Source of the DNA: Archangium sp.
GTDB taxonomy: Bacteria > Myxococcota > Myxococcia > Myxococcales > Myxococcaceae
Assembly (NCBI GenBank): GCA_030695565.1
Contig: JAUYRZ010000121.1
Span: 84,787-148,786, forward strand
Length of the DNA stretch: 64,000 nt
Reading direction: 5' to 3'
The translations under genes and the position numbers were made by a program. A model generated the notes under the pieces. The model made no database searches. It was not told the origin of the DNA and saw nothing but the letters and a program-made list of their open reading frames with translations. Within the stretch, counting starts at the first letter, position 1. Each line of letters opens with the position of its first letter. Of the stretch, positions 45,669-54,457 are shown piece by piece.

Positions 45669-46772
45669 ATGAACGAACTCGCCGACCCGAAGGAAGAGAG
45701 GCTGTACCAGCGAGTCACCGACATCCTCGGTGACGCCCACCGGCGGGTCGCGCGCACCGTCAACACGGAGATGGTCAACGCGTACTGGCGGATCGGTCGC
45801 GAGATCGTCGAGGTCGAACAGAGCGGCAACGACCGCGCGAACTACGGTGCTGCGGTGATGACGCGACTGGCGGCACGGCTTCGTCTCGGTGGTTCACGGG
45901 GGCTGAGCCACACGAATTTGAAGCAGATGCGCCAGTTTTTCCTGGCCTTTCCGGAGGGGTCCGTTGCCCACAAGCTACTGAAATCGCAAAAGAACATTGG
46001 TCAGACAGTGTCTGACCAATCTGCGACCACGCGCTTCCACCCGTCTCTGGGCTGGACGCATTACTGCGCGTTGATGCGGGTGCTGAACCCCGAAGCCCGC
46101 TCGTTCTACGAGATCGAAGCCGCCCGCGAGAGTTGGTCGGTGCGACAGCTCGAACGTCAAATCGAGTCGATGCTCTTCGAACGGCTCGCGCTCAAGGGTG
46201 ACTCTGCAAAGCTGGCGAACGAAGGCCAAAAAATCTCGCAACCGCGAGACGTGCTCAAAGATCCCTTCGTGCTCGAATTCCTCGGAGTCGCGGAGCGCAC
46301 CTCCACCAAAGAACGCGAACTCGAACAGCTGATCATCGAGCGCCTCGAGGAGTTCCTGCTCGAGCTGGGCAAGGGCTTCTGTTTCGTCGGGCGGCAGAAG
46401 CGCGTCACGCTCGAGGGTGATCATTTCTACGTCGACCTCGTCTTCTACAACCGCATCTTGCGATCCTTCGTGCTGGTCGACCTCAAGCTCGGCAAGCTCA
46501 CCCATCAAGACCTCGGGCAGATGCAGATGTACGTGAACTTCTTCGACCGGTTTCAGCGCCTCGAAGGAGAAGCACAGACCATCGGGATCGTCCTGTGCTC
46601 CGAGAAGAACGAGGCCATGGTGCGCATCACGCTCCCCGAGGACAACGAGCAGATCCTCACCGCGCGGTATCAGCAGTGTCTGCCTACCGAGGCCGAGCTG
46701 CGTGAACGCCTCAACCGCGATCGTGAAGACGCCGAGCGCGCGCTGCTCTACGACAAGGAGGACCCCAGGTGA
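45669..46772 (+). CDS. yhcG: YhcG-type PD-(D/E)xK nuclease (DUF1016)
   Basis: 367 residues from the ATG at 45669. N-terminal DUF1016_N: NAYWRIGREIVEVEQSGNDRANYG and GLSHTNLKQMRQFFLAFP (each a continuous segment). C-terminal PDDEXK_7 domain: FVGRQKRVTLEGDHFYVDLVFYN and VLVDLKLGKLTHQDLGQMQMYVN, with the catalytic Asp in HFYVDL and D-L-K in place of the more usual E-L-K. YhcG-like nucleases are found near restriction and other defence genes, but no such neighbours are seen here. The linker between the two domains is encoded by a 25-base palindrome (see separate entry). Codon use in that linker is noticeably more AT-rich. Confidence 0.85.
   Translation: MNELADPKEERLYQRVTDILGDAHRRVARTVNTEMVNAYWRIGREIVEVEQSGNDRANYGAAVMTRLAARLRLGGSRGLSHTNLKQMRQFFLAFPEGSVAHKLLKSQKNIGQTVSDQSATTRFHPSLGWTHYCALMRVLNPEARSFYEIEAARESWSVRQLERQIESMLFERLALKGDSAKLANEGQKISQPRDVLKDPFVLEFLGVAERTSTKERELEQLIIERLEEFLLELGKGFCFVGRQKRVTLEGDHFYVDLVFYNRILRSFVLVDLKLGKLTHQDLGQMQMYVNFFDRFQRLEGEAQTIGIVLCSEKNEAMVRITLPEDNEQILTARYQQCLPTEAELRERLNRDREDAERALLYDKEDPR
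45996..46020. repeat. Perfect 12-bp inverted repeat inside yhcG
   Basis: ATTGGTCAGACA (45996-46007), one base (46008), then TGTCTGACCAAT (46009-46020): a 25-base palindrome with a one-base centre. In frame it encodes IGQTVSDQS, between the two conserved YhcG domains where the family varies in length. It could form a tight hairpin in DNA or mRNA. Confidence 0.85.
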
Positions 46773-46888
46773 CGCTTCACCGAAACACAGTGGACCGCGG
46801 CGTCACGCACCGCCCTCATTCAGGCCTCGCAGGCGCGGCAGTCGATCACGCAACGCCCGTGACGTGAATGTGACGCTAGGCTGCGCCC

Positions 46889-47269
46889 ATGGCCACCAAA
46901 AGCTGGAGCGAATGGACCAAGTGGAACACCACCATCAAGCAGACCCTCGACGACGCGCAGAAGCTCGCCGCGGGTGATGCCTCGATCGCCGAGTTTCGCA
47001 AACGGGCGGGCAAGGCGCCCACCAACGGCGTGCTCGACGTGTACGGGCTGGCCGAGAAGAAGAAGGCCGGCAGCTGCTGGGTGCTCACCGCGGCCGAGCT
47101 GCACGAACACTTCGGCTCGAAGGCGCCCAGCAAGCGGGCCATCGAAGGGGGCATCGAGTCGTTCCTGGCCAAGCTGGGCAAGGGTGAATCGGTGGCGGTG
47201 ACCGCGTGGACCAAGGGCCTGCCGAGCGCGGTGCTCTTCGCCGGGTCGAGCGCCGAGTCGAAGAAGTAG
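46889..47269 (+). CDS. Hypothetical cytoplasmic protein
   Basis: 126 residues, Lys/Ala-rich, no signal peptide or membrane helix. One Cys in AGSCWVLTAAELHEHF. The N-terminal half looks helical (EWTKWNTTIKQTLDDAQKLA) and the C-terminal half mixed alpha/beta. No family recognised. Its codon usage is normal for the window. Possible remnants of the second repeat family (CTCGACTGCGCTCGAT) lie just after its stop at 47277-47292. Confidence 0.5.
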   Translation: MATKSWSEWTKWNTTIKQTLDDAQKLAAGDASIAEFRKRAGKAPTNGVLDVYGLAEKKKAGSCWVLTAAELHEHFGSKAPSKRAIEGGIESFLAKLGKGESVAVTAWTKGLPSAVLFAGSSAESKK

Positions 47270-47303
47270 GCAGGTTCTCGACTGCGCTCGATGCGAACGG
47301 GGA

Positions 47304-48500
47304 TCAGCGCAGAAAGATGACCGTCTCGCCCGACTGCAGCTGAAAGACCACGAACGACTCGGTGACGCTCTGCCGGGCGATGGGCCCGGGTGAACGCCAG
47401 GCCTCGAACGAGAGATCATCAGCGCGCACCGCCACCAGGCGCCCGTTCCACGAGAAGACCGGCCGGCTCAGCCGCGCGTCGGTCAACGCGGCGCCTTGCG
47501 CGGGCACGAAGGTGACCTGGGGATCACCTGGGCCCGGCTCGAAGCGGGCGATGGCCACCACGCCGCTCCCGGGGCCGCGCAACCAGAGGGCGTTGCCTTC
47601 ACCCGCGTTGGGTTGCAGCTCGCTGTCCACGCAGCGCACCGACGCATCGGGAGCGCCCTTGCACAACTTCGTGGGCGTGGCCCAACCGAGCACCTCGCCC
47701 GACTGCGCCAGCCCCGGGCCGCTGATGGGGGCCGCACCCGCTTCGACGTTCCAGCGGCGTTCGACCAGGCCGCCATCGGAGAAGCGCACCTCGATGAACT
47801 GCGAGCCGCTGCCCTGAATCCAGCGCTCGGAGGTGACGGTGACGGGGCCCTGGCTCAGCGGCCCTGCGAAGTCGAGTCGCGCCAGCCCGCCATCCACCTC
47901 GTTCAGTCGCGAGAGGCGGGACTCGGTCCACAGCCAGCCCACCGGCCCGGCGCTGGCGATCGCGGTGACGGTCTCGGTCGAGCTCACCCCTCCGTCCTTC
48001 ATCACGCTCAGCTGGGTGCCGCGCCGGCAGAGCACCACCTCGCGCAGGGGCAACACCTCGTCGCAGACCGGGCCCAGGGTGGTGCGGAGAAGAGGGGTCT
48101 CGCCGCTGCGCTCGAGCGCGACCTGCAGTTGCCGATGGGTGGTGCCCAGCCCCGGCTCGAAACGCGCGGTGAAGTAGTGCACGCCGGCCGCGCGCGGGGT
48201 GAAGCTGACGCGGGTGGAGTAGCCGGCGGTGTTGCTGGAGAGCGGCTCGCTGCGCGCGTGCGCCACGGGCTGGTTGAACGAATCGAGCACCTCGGTCACC
48301 ACCGCCGTGGCCACCGGGTTTCCCTGGGGGCAGAACACCGCCGGCGGCAGCACCAGGTCGACGTCGACCGGCTCACCCACCAACGTGACGAGCACGGGCG
48401 GCTGAACGGCGCTGGTCGCGCTGGGGCTGCACGGGTCGATGCGACGCTCCGGGCCGCAGCCGAAGGCCATCACCACGACGAGAGCGAGCAGGCGGCACAA
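47304..48500 (-). CDS. Hypothetical lipoprotein
   Basis: 398 residues from a TTG at 48500, the only start that leaves a complete lipoprotein signal (LCRLLALVVVMAFGC in the ORF frame); the next ATG (48470) would leave too short a hydrophobic part. Lipobox AFGC followed by GPERR. The mature part is beta-rich with scattered Cys (DPCSPS, VFCPQG, GPVCDE, VLCRRG), of the kind seen in adhesin or propeller-like lipoproteins. VSFTPRAAGVHYFTARFEP looks like an Ig-like strand pair. No enzymatic motif. Function unknown. Confidence 0.55.
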   Translation of the reverse strand: MCRLLALVVVMAFGCGPERRIDPCSPSATSAVQPPVLVTLVGEPVDVDLVLPPAVFCPQGNPVATAVVTEVLDSFNQPVAHARSEPLSSNTAGYSTRVSFTPRAAGVHYFTARFEPGLGTTHRQLQVALERSGETPLLRTTLGPVCDEVLPLREVVLCRRGTQLSVMKDGGVSSTETVTAIASAGPVGWLWTESRLSRLNEVDGGLARLDFAGPLSQGPVTVTSERWIQGSGSQFIEVRFSDGGLVERRWNVEAGAAPISGPGLAQSGEVLGWATPTKLCKGAPDASVRCVDSELQPNAGEGNALWLRGPGSGVVAIARFEPGPGDPQVTFVPAQGAALTDARLSRPVFSWNGRLVAVRADDLSFEAWRSPGPIARQSVTESFVVFQLQSGETVIFLR

Positions 48501-48629
48501 TGGATCGCGAATGTTAGTGCAGATGGACTGATCATTCCGGCGTGATGCGGCAACAGAAGGAACTTCTGATTCCCCAAGACGGCTCGCCCGACTAGAGGGC
48601 AGCCTCTCAAACCCTCACACGGAGTGCCC

Positions 48630-49349
48630 ATGTTCGGACGTCTCGCGAGCGTCGTTGCGGTGTTGGCAGTGCTGACCCTCGGCTGCGGAAAAAAAGCCGT
48701 CCCCGATGTCGACCTTTCCACCGCAGAGCCGCGGGTGTTGCTGCTGCCCGAGCAGCACGACCCGGCCGAAGTGCGCGCCGCCATCATCGGCGCCATGCAG
48801 AGCCGCGGCTGGGTGGCCGAAGCGGAGAACCCGGCGAACATCGTCGCGCGCCTCTCGCACAAGGGCGCCACCATCCGCGTCGACCTCACCTACGCAGGTG
48901 ATCGCGTCACCGTGAAGGGCCTGCAGGCCGACAACGCAGGCAAGGGCTACGAGAAGTGGGTCGGCAACCTCGAGTCGAGCATCCGCGACGCGCTCAAGAG
49001 GGCGGTCGTCGTGGTTCCCGCGGCGCCGCCCCCGGTCGCCGTGAAGCCCGCGCCCACCATGGCGGTGTTCGAGACCAAGCAGAAGCCCGACGCGGTGAAG
49101 GTGGCCCTGCAGCGCGCCCTCTCGCAGCACAGCTGGGTCATCGAGAGCGAAGACGCCGGCGGCATCGTGGCCCGCTTGAACCACCGCAAGGGCCTGGTGC
49201 GCGTGCGCATCGCCTACGACGCCGCCCAGGCCACCATCAGCTACGTCGACAGCCAGGAGCTGTCGTTCGATGGCGGCGGCCGCTCCGACGAGTACGAGAA
49301 GTGGATGCGCAACCTCGTCGACTCGATCCGCGGCAACACCCGCATCTAA
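48630..49349 (+). CDS. Lipoprotein with an internally duplicated domain
   Basis: 239 residues from the ATG at 48630. Lipobox LTLGC. Two homologous ~80-residue halves are separated by a Pro-rich linker (VVPAAPPPVAVKPAP). Compare PAEVRAAIIGAMQSRGWVAE, NIVARLSHKGATIRVDLTY and GYEKWVGNLESSIRD of the first with DAVKVALQRALSQHSWVIE, GIVARLNHRKGLVRVRIAY and EYEKWMRNLVDSIRG of the second. Each half looks like an alpha-beta-beta-alpha unit. The duplication suggests a pseudo-dimeric periplasmic domain. Function unknown. Its stop overlaps the convergent lytic transglycosylase gene by three bases. Confidence 0.7.
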   Translation: MFGRLASVVAVLAVLTLGCGKKAVPDVDLSTAEPRVLLLPEQHDPAEVRAAIIGAMQSRGWVAEAENPANIVARLSHKGATIRVDLTYAGDRVTVKGLQADNAGKGYEKWVGNLESSIRDALKRAVVVVPAAPPPVAVKPAPTMAVFETKQKPDAVKVALQRALSQHSWVIESEDAGGIVARLNHRKGLVRVRIAYDAAQATISYVDSQELSFDGGGRSDEYEKWMRNLVDSIRGNTRI

Positions 49350-50119
49350 GGCTTGGCCGACACGTCGATCGCGTTGAGGCGCTGGGCCACCCCCAGCACC
49401 TTGGCCGAGTATCCGTTCGCCGGGCTCACCCCGCTGGCGATCGCCTCGTTCACCTGGCTGGGGCCGCGGTTGTACGCGGTCAAGGTGAGGTCGAGGTTGT
49501 TGTCGTAGAGCTGCTGGTAGTGCAGGAGAATCTGCACGCCCGCATGAATCGAGGTCTCCGGGTGGCTCAGGTCATCCACCTCGAGCACCTTCTTCCACAG
49601 AGGCATCACCTGCATCAGCCCCACCGCGCCCACCGGTGAGGTCGCGCGCGGGTTGAAGTCGGACTCCACCGAGATGACCGAGAGCACCAGGTTGGGGTCT
49701 TGCCCTGTCAGCATGCACTCGCGCTGCACGGCCTGGGCGATGCGGCGGGCCAGCGCGTGGTTGACCCCGGGCTTGAGGATCAACGTCTTCATGAAGAGCG
49801 ACTCTTCACTGGCGTGGGTCCGCACCGCGGCGCGCACGTCGAGCAGCCCGTCTTGCAGCGCCCGCGATTCGTCGCCCAGGGTGGCCAGGCCGCGCGCATA
49901 CCGATCGGTCGCCTGCGCGTAGGCCCGGGTGTTCGAGGCGAGCTGCTCCAGCTTCACGTGAAGGGTGAGCGCCGCCGCACCGGCGCCCAGCGCGAGCCCG
50001 CCGTTGAGCATCAGGCTGACCGCGAGCAGCCGGCCCCGCAGCCGGCGCGGCGACTTCTCGCTCGTCGGGGCCTGCATCGGCAGGGGAGAAACGACGCTCA
50101 ACGTGTGGACGTGATCCAT
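49346..50119 (-). CDS. Membrane-anchored lytic transglycosylase (SLT)
   Basis: 257 residues. A cytoplasmic basic start and one membrane helix (~30-52) precede a coiled-coil stalk (~55-105) and a C-terminal goose-lysozyme/SLT domain: NLVLSVISVESDFNPRATSP with catalytic Glu152, GAVGLMQVMPLW, SIHAGVQILLHYQ and LTLTAYNRGPSQVNEA (the conserved A-Y-N-x-G). It cleaves peptidoglycan glycan strands to 1,6-anhydro ends. The anchored, stalked architecture keeps it at the inner membrane. Monocistronic by position. Confidence 0.85.
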   Translation of the reverse strand: MDHVHTLSVVSPLPMQAPTSEKSPRRLRGRLLAVSLMLNGGLALGAGAAALTLHVKLEQLASNTRAYAQATDRYARGLATLGDESRALQDGLLDVRAAVRTHASEESLFMKTLILKPGVNHALARRIAQAVQRECMLTGQDPNLVLSVISVESDFNPRATSPVGAVGLMQVMPLWKKVLEVDDLSHPETSIHAGVQILLHYQQLYDNNLDLTLTAYNRGPSQVNEAIASGVSPANGYSAKVLGVAQRLNAIDVSAKP

Positions 50120-50329
50120 GGCGCACTCCTGTGCGAAGGCGAAGAAACGACCGGCCCGTGCTGCGAGGCGTTCGGACGCTTTGCCAATCTGGTGCCACGG
50201 GTCGATCAGGCCGCGCGCAGAATCAGCGGGGCCCAGGGGCTTCTGGTTTCGAGCACCTGGGCCGCAGTCACCGGCGCACGCGGCAAATCTGCGCGGGCGG
50301 GCGGCGAAAGGAATTCGCCCGCTCGGCCT

Positions 50330-51895
50330 CTACGTGGTGAGCAACTCGAGTTCGCGGGCCAGCGCGTCCATCGAGTACGGCTTCGACAAGAACGCGCGCA
50401 CGCCGAGATCCAGAATGGCCTGCACCTCTTCGTTCATGGTGTAGCCCGACATCAGGAGCACCCTCACCTGCGGGTCGAGCTCGCGCAGCGCCAGGTAGGT
50501 GGCTCGCCCGCTCAGGCCCGGCATGATCATGTCGAGCACCACGCCGCGCAGCTTGCCCGGGCTCCCCCGGTAAATCGCCACCGCCTCTTCTCCGCCCCCG
50601 GCCTCCAGCACTTCGTAGCCGAGCTGGCGGATCGCGCCGGTGACCGCCTTGCGAACGATCTGATCATCATCGACCACCAAAATGGTGCCCGTACCCCGCG
50701 CATGCGCAGTGCTGATCAGCGGCGTGGCGGGCCGCTCGATGGCCGGCCCCGCGGGCAGGAACACCCTCATCGACGTGCCACGGCCCTCGAGCCCGGCGGC
50801 GATCTCGATGGCGCCCCGATGTGCCTCCACGATGCCCAACACCGTGGCCAGGCCCAGGCCCGTGCCGCGATCAGGCCCGCGCGTCTTGGTGGTGAAGTAC
50901 GGCTCGAACACCCGCTCGCGCTCCGAAGCAGCGATGCCTGCGCCGTCGTCGGCCACCTCGAACACCACCACCTTGCCCGGCGAGAGCGAGCCGGTGGACC
51001 CCGGTGGCGCCGCCTCCAGCACGACGCTGCGCGTGGTGACCACCACCCGGCCGGTGCCCTGCACCGCGTCGCGCGCGTTGACGACCAGGTTCATCACCAC
51101 CTGCTCGAGCTGCGCCTGGTCACCGACCACCACGCCGCGATCGTCAGCGCCCAGGCGAAACTCGAGTGAAATGCCCACCAGGGTGCGCGCGAGCAGCTCG
51201 CGCATCGCGGTGATCACCTCGTCGAGGGCCACGGGCGCCGCGCGGTGCTTTCCCAGCCGGGCAAAACCCAGCAACGAACGGGTGAGCGTGGCCGCGCGCT
51301 CGGTGACGCTGTCGATGAGCTCGAGATCGGCCCGCAGCCGGGCGTCGTGCGTCCGCAGCAGGGTCTCGCCGGCGACCAGCTTGATCGCGAAGATGAGGTT
51401 GTTGAAGTCGTGCGCGATGCCGCCGGCGAGCGTGCCGATCGACTCGAGCCGCTGGGTGCGTTGTTCACGCTCCTGGCTGATCTCGCGTTGGCGGGCCAGC
51501 TCGACCTCGTGGGTGATGTCGAAGAAGGCGATCACCACGTGGGTGATCACCCCTGCCTCGTCGGCGATGGGGCGCGCGAAGGCCCGCACGTCGATGCGCG
51601 AACGATCGGGCCGGTGAATGGTGATGTCGTCGATCACCACCACCCTCTTCTCTTCCAGCGCGCGCACGAAGGGCATGCGGTGCTCGGGGTAGGGCTCCCC
51701 TCCGCGGGTGAAGATGCCGTAGGGCTCGGCGTACCCGCCCACCGCCGCTTCGCTGATGCCGGCGGTGCCCATCAGCGCGCCGAACATGCGGTTGGCGTAG
51801 ATGAACTCGCCGTTCGGAGCGCGCGCCACCCAGATGCCCACGGGCAGATCGTCAGCCAACGCAGCGATGATGGTGGTGGCGGACGGGATGGCCAT
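50330..51895 (-). CDS. Hybrid histidine kinase PAS-HisKA-HATPase-REC
   Basis: 521 residues from the ATG at 51895, selected because the longer frame (51985) would overlap the divergent gene. A PAS domain (~5-130) is followed by a kinase with H162 in GGIAHDFNNLIF (the HisKA subtype of hybrid PAS kinases), an ATPase with VVNARDAV, DDGAGI and GTGLGLATVLG, and a C-terminal receiver with D455 in VVLDMIMPGLSG and Lys505. No membrane helix. An orphan by gene context: its response partner is not next to it. 64 bases separate it from the divergent SGNH gene. Confidence 0.9.
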   Translation of the reverse strand: MAIPSATTIIAALADDLPVGIWVARAPNGEFIYANRMFGALMGTAGISEAAVGGYAEPYGIFTRGGEPYPEHRMPFVRALEEKRVVVIDDITIHRPDRSRIDVRAFARPIADEAGVITHVVIAFFDITHEVELARQREISQEREQRTQRLESIGTLAGGIAHDFNNLIFAIKLVAGETLLRTHDARLRADLELIDSVTERAATLTRSLLGFARLGKHRAAPVALDEVITAMRELLARTLVGISLEFRLGADDRGVVVGDQAQLEQVVMNLVVNARDAVQGTGRVVVTTRSVVLEAAPPGSTGSLSPGKVVVFEVADDGAGIAASERERVFEPYFTTKTRGPDRGTGLGLATVLGIVEAHRGAIEIAAGLEGRGTSMRVFLPAGPAIERPATPLISTAHARGTGTILVVDDDQIVRKAVTGAIRQLGYEVLEAGGGEEAVAIYRGSPGKLRGVVLDMIMPGLSGRATYLALRELDPQVRVLLMSGYTMNEEVQAILDLGVRAFLSKPYSMDALARELELLTT

Positions 51896-51959
51896 CGAAG
51901 AGGCACGCACCCTACCCCGATCTCGCCCCAGATGATCCGCCGGGTAGAGTGGTGACTCC

Positions 51960-53969
51960 GTGCGCGCACTCAAGGCAATGCTCAATGTGATGTTGGGGTT
52001 GACCCTCGGCCTGGTGCTGGCGGAGGCAGCCTTCTCCTTCCGCGACAGCGGCGCGTTTCCCCACCTGAACCTCTACACCGCCGACTCGAAGCTCGGCGTG
52101 CGGCTCGAGCCCAGCGCCTCGATGAAGCTGCGGGTGGCCAACAACCCGGTCACCACCGTCACGACCAACGACCTCGGCTTCCGCGCGCCCGACTGGGGAC
52201 CGCCGCAGAAGGGCGAGGTGCTGGTGGTCGGCGACAGCCAGGTCTTCGGCCTGGGCGTGGAGAGCCGCGAGACGTTCACCGCGCGGCTCTCAGAACTGCT
52301 GAAGGTGCCCACGCTCAACGGCGGCGTGCCCACCTACGGGCCGCGCGAATACACCGCGGTGGTGAAAGAAGTGCTGGCCCAACGCAAGGTGAGCACCGTC
52401 GTCTACGTGCTCAACCTCTCCAACGATCTCTTCGAGGTCGACCGCCCCAACCTCCAGCGCCACACCGTGTGGGACGGCTGGGCCGTGCGCACCGAGACCG
52501 CGCCCGCTTCGGTGACCGACTTTCCGTTTCGCCGGGCCCTGATGAGCCGCTCGCACCTGGTCTTCGCCGCGCGGAAGTGGCTGCACTCGACAGGTCAACC
52601 GGCGACCGAAGGGTTTGCCACCGAAGGCAGCTGGAAAGACGTCGTCGACGCAGCCGGAGACGCCGATCCGCTCCTCGCGCTGGAAGACCTGGCGGCGCGC
52701 AAGGTGCTGCAAGAGCGCCTCATTCTGAGCGCCCAGCTGGATGTGGTGGCCCGGAAACTGGAGTCGCACTTCTCAGAAAAGGTCGACGAAGACCCCGCTT
52801 TCGCTGAAGCCGTGCGGCCGCTCGCGCCCAAAGGCGGAGACCCGCGCGACATTCTCGAGGTGCGCTTCGCGGAGGGCGCACGCCGGGTGGACCTCACCGC
52901 GTACCACCTGTTCATGGCGTCGGTGGGCGAGGCGAAGAACGAGGCGTTCCTCGAGAAGCTGGCGAAGTCGAAGCAAGACCCCGCGCTGCAGGTGTTGATC
53001 GACGAACGGCGCGCGTTGCGCTCGAAGCTCGACGCGCTCAAGCCCGAAGGTGAACCCGCGCACGTGGTGCCCATCGAGAAGGTGCTGCTCGAGACCAAGG
53101 CCCTGTGTGACGCGGCCGGCGCGCGGCTGTTGGTGGTGGCGCTGCCGCTCGACGTGATGGTCTCGCCGGAAGAGTGGGCCAAGTACGGCGTGCCGCCAAT
53201 CGACATGGCGCCCACCACGGTGCTGGTGGAAGACCTGGTCACCCGCGCCGAGCGCATGGGCGCCGTCGGCCTCGACCCCACCTCGGCCCTCGCAGCCGCA
53301 GAGCCCGGCGCGTTCCTCGATGGTGACCTCCACATGACGGCCAAAGGTCACGCGGCGCTGGCCCGGGCGATCGTCGAGGCGTTGAACCGGCCGGTGAAGC
53401 CGAAGAACACGCTGCTGCTCCCCAGGGGGCGCAGCTGGTTGCCCACCGACGACGAGTGGCGGCGCGAGAAGGAATGCACCGTCAAGGGCAGCACGGCCGC
53501 CGGCTGCGAGACCAAGCTGGTGCGCGAGTGGCTGCGGGTGCGCTGCCTGCCGCAGGATGATCGAGACGACGTGGAGGGCATCGAGGTGCTGGCCGGGGGC
53601 CATGGTGATGCCCGCGCGTTTCGCAACGACGGCTCGGTGTTGATCATTCCCCTCGTGGAGGGCGACTCGGCGAAGGCGCGTTTCAAGTGGAGCAAGACCC
53701 AGCGCGACCTCAACCTGGAGTTTCCCAAAGGGGGCACGCGCACGATGGCGTTTGCCGAGCCGGCGCCGCGCGATCGCAAACGGCTCGACGTGCGGCTGCA
53801 GAACCTCGACACGGCCGAGGTGGATCCGTTGATCAACCCGGAGTGTCCGGAAGGTGAGTTCGTCTCGGGAGCGCTCCGGCGGTGCGCTCCGCTCTGCACG
53901 GCCACCAGACCCTGCGCGAAGGGTCACTGCGAGCCGTGGCCCACCGGCGACTTCTGCGCCGAACCCTGA
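51960..53969 (+). CDS. SGNH hydrolase with Cys-rich tail
   Basis: 669 residues from a GTG. The N-terminal hydrophobic segment (~5-25) anchors or exports it. The SGNH core reads VVGDSQVFGLGVE (block I, Ser93, GDSQ instead of GDSL), NLSNDL in the block III position and GDLHMTAKGHAAL (Asp456, His458, block V). Blocks I and V are ~360 residues apart, so a long helical insertion lies between them. Downstream is a soluble domain and a C-terminal Cys cluster (CPEGEFVSGALRRCAPLC, then CAKGHCEPW). Members acylate or deacylate sugars or lipids, for example AlgJ/AlgX-like; the substrate is unknown. Confidence 0.7.
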   Translation: MRALKAMLNVMLGLTLGLVLAEAAFSFRDSGAFPHLNLYTADSKLGVRLEPSASMKLRVANNPVTTVTTNDLGFRAPDWGPPQKGEVLVVGDSQVFGLGVESRETFTARLSELLKVPTLNGGVPTYGPREYTAVVKEVLAQRKVSTVVYVLNLSNDLFEVDRPNLQRHTVWDGWAVRTETAPASVTDFPFRRALMSRSHLVFAARKWLHSTGQPATEGFATEGSWKDVVDAAGDADPLLALEDLAARKVLQERLILSAQLDVVARKLESHFSEKVDEDPAFAEAVRPLAPKGGDPRDILEVRFAEGARRVDLTAYHLFMASVGEAKNEAFLEKLAKSKQDPALQVLIDERRALRSKLDALKPEGEPAHVVPIEKVLLETKALCDAAGARLLVVALPLDVMVSPEEWAKYGVPPIDMAPTTVLVEDLVTRAERMGAVGLDPTSALAAAEPGAFLDGDLHMTAKGHAALARAIVEALNRPVKPKNTLLLPRGRSWLPTDDEWRREKECTVKGSTAAGCETKLVREWLRVRCLPQDDRDDVEGIEVLAGGHGDARAFRNDGSVLIIPLVEGDSAKARFKWSKTQRDLNLEFPKGGTRTMAFAEPAPRDRKRLDVRLQNLDTAEVDPLINPECPEGEFVSGALRRCAPLCTATRPCAKGHCEPWPTGDFCAEP

Positions 53970-53978
53970 GCGCTCCCC

Positions 53979-54407
53979 TCAGCGAGGGGGCCGGCTGCGG
54001 AACTCTTCGACGGCTGCGTCGAAGGCCGCGCGGTCGGGGTAGCTCTTGATGACGTCGCCCACGATGACGTTCGCGAGCTTGACCCCCACCCGAATCACGC
54101 TCGAGCTGTGGAGCAGGTGAAAGGCCTTGATGTGGCGCCGGTTGACGCGAATCCACTCGGTCCACTGTTGCCGAAAGCCGCTCTCGTAGTCGGTCAGCTC
54201 GTCGGCATCGTTCATCACACACAGCCCGATGGATGACGCGTAGATCGACTTCGAGAGCTCAGCCAGCGCGGGCGCCGCCAGGGCCGCCTGCGCGAGCCCC
54301 CGGAAGCGGTTGATGACGAGATGGCGGGAGGGCGAGGTCACCTCGATCGACCCCTCGGAGGTCGAGAACCGCGAACCACCAGTGGGCAACGACTCGACTT
54401 TCACCAT
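53979..54407 (-). CDS. STAS-like protein (SpoIIAA family-like)
   Basis: 142 residues, cytoplasmic. VESLPTGGSRFSTSEGSIEV then HLVINRFRGLAQA resemble the beta-strand/helix start of STAS folds, and IKAFHLLHSSSVIRVGVKL supplies the beta-strand after the regulated helix; the end PDRAAFDAAVEEF is the usual last helix. Weak similarity only; the phosphorylatable Ser of true anti-sigma antagonists is not clear. Could also be a general ligand-binding STAS protein. Two Cys are absent; one (CVMND) is present. Confidence 0.4.
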   Translation of the reverse strand: MVKVESLPTGGSRFSTSEGSIEVTSPSRHLVINRFRGLAQAALAAPALAELSKSIYASSIGLCVMNDADELTDYESGFRQQWTEWIRVNRRHIKAFHLLHSSSVIRVGVKLANVIVGDVIKSYPDRAAFDAAVEEFRSRPPR

Positions 54408-54457
54408 CCCCGCGCCTCGTAGCGAGCGAGGTCGCGGGTGTCACTGCATTCCTTGAA

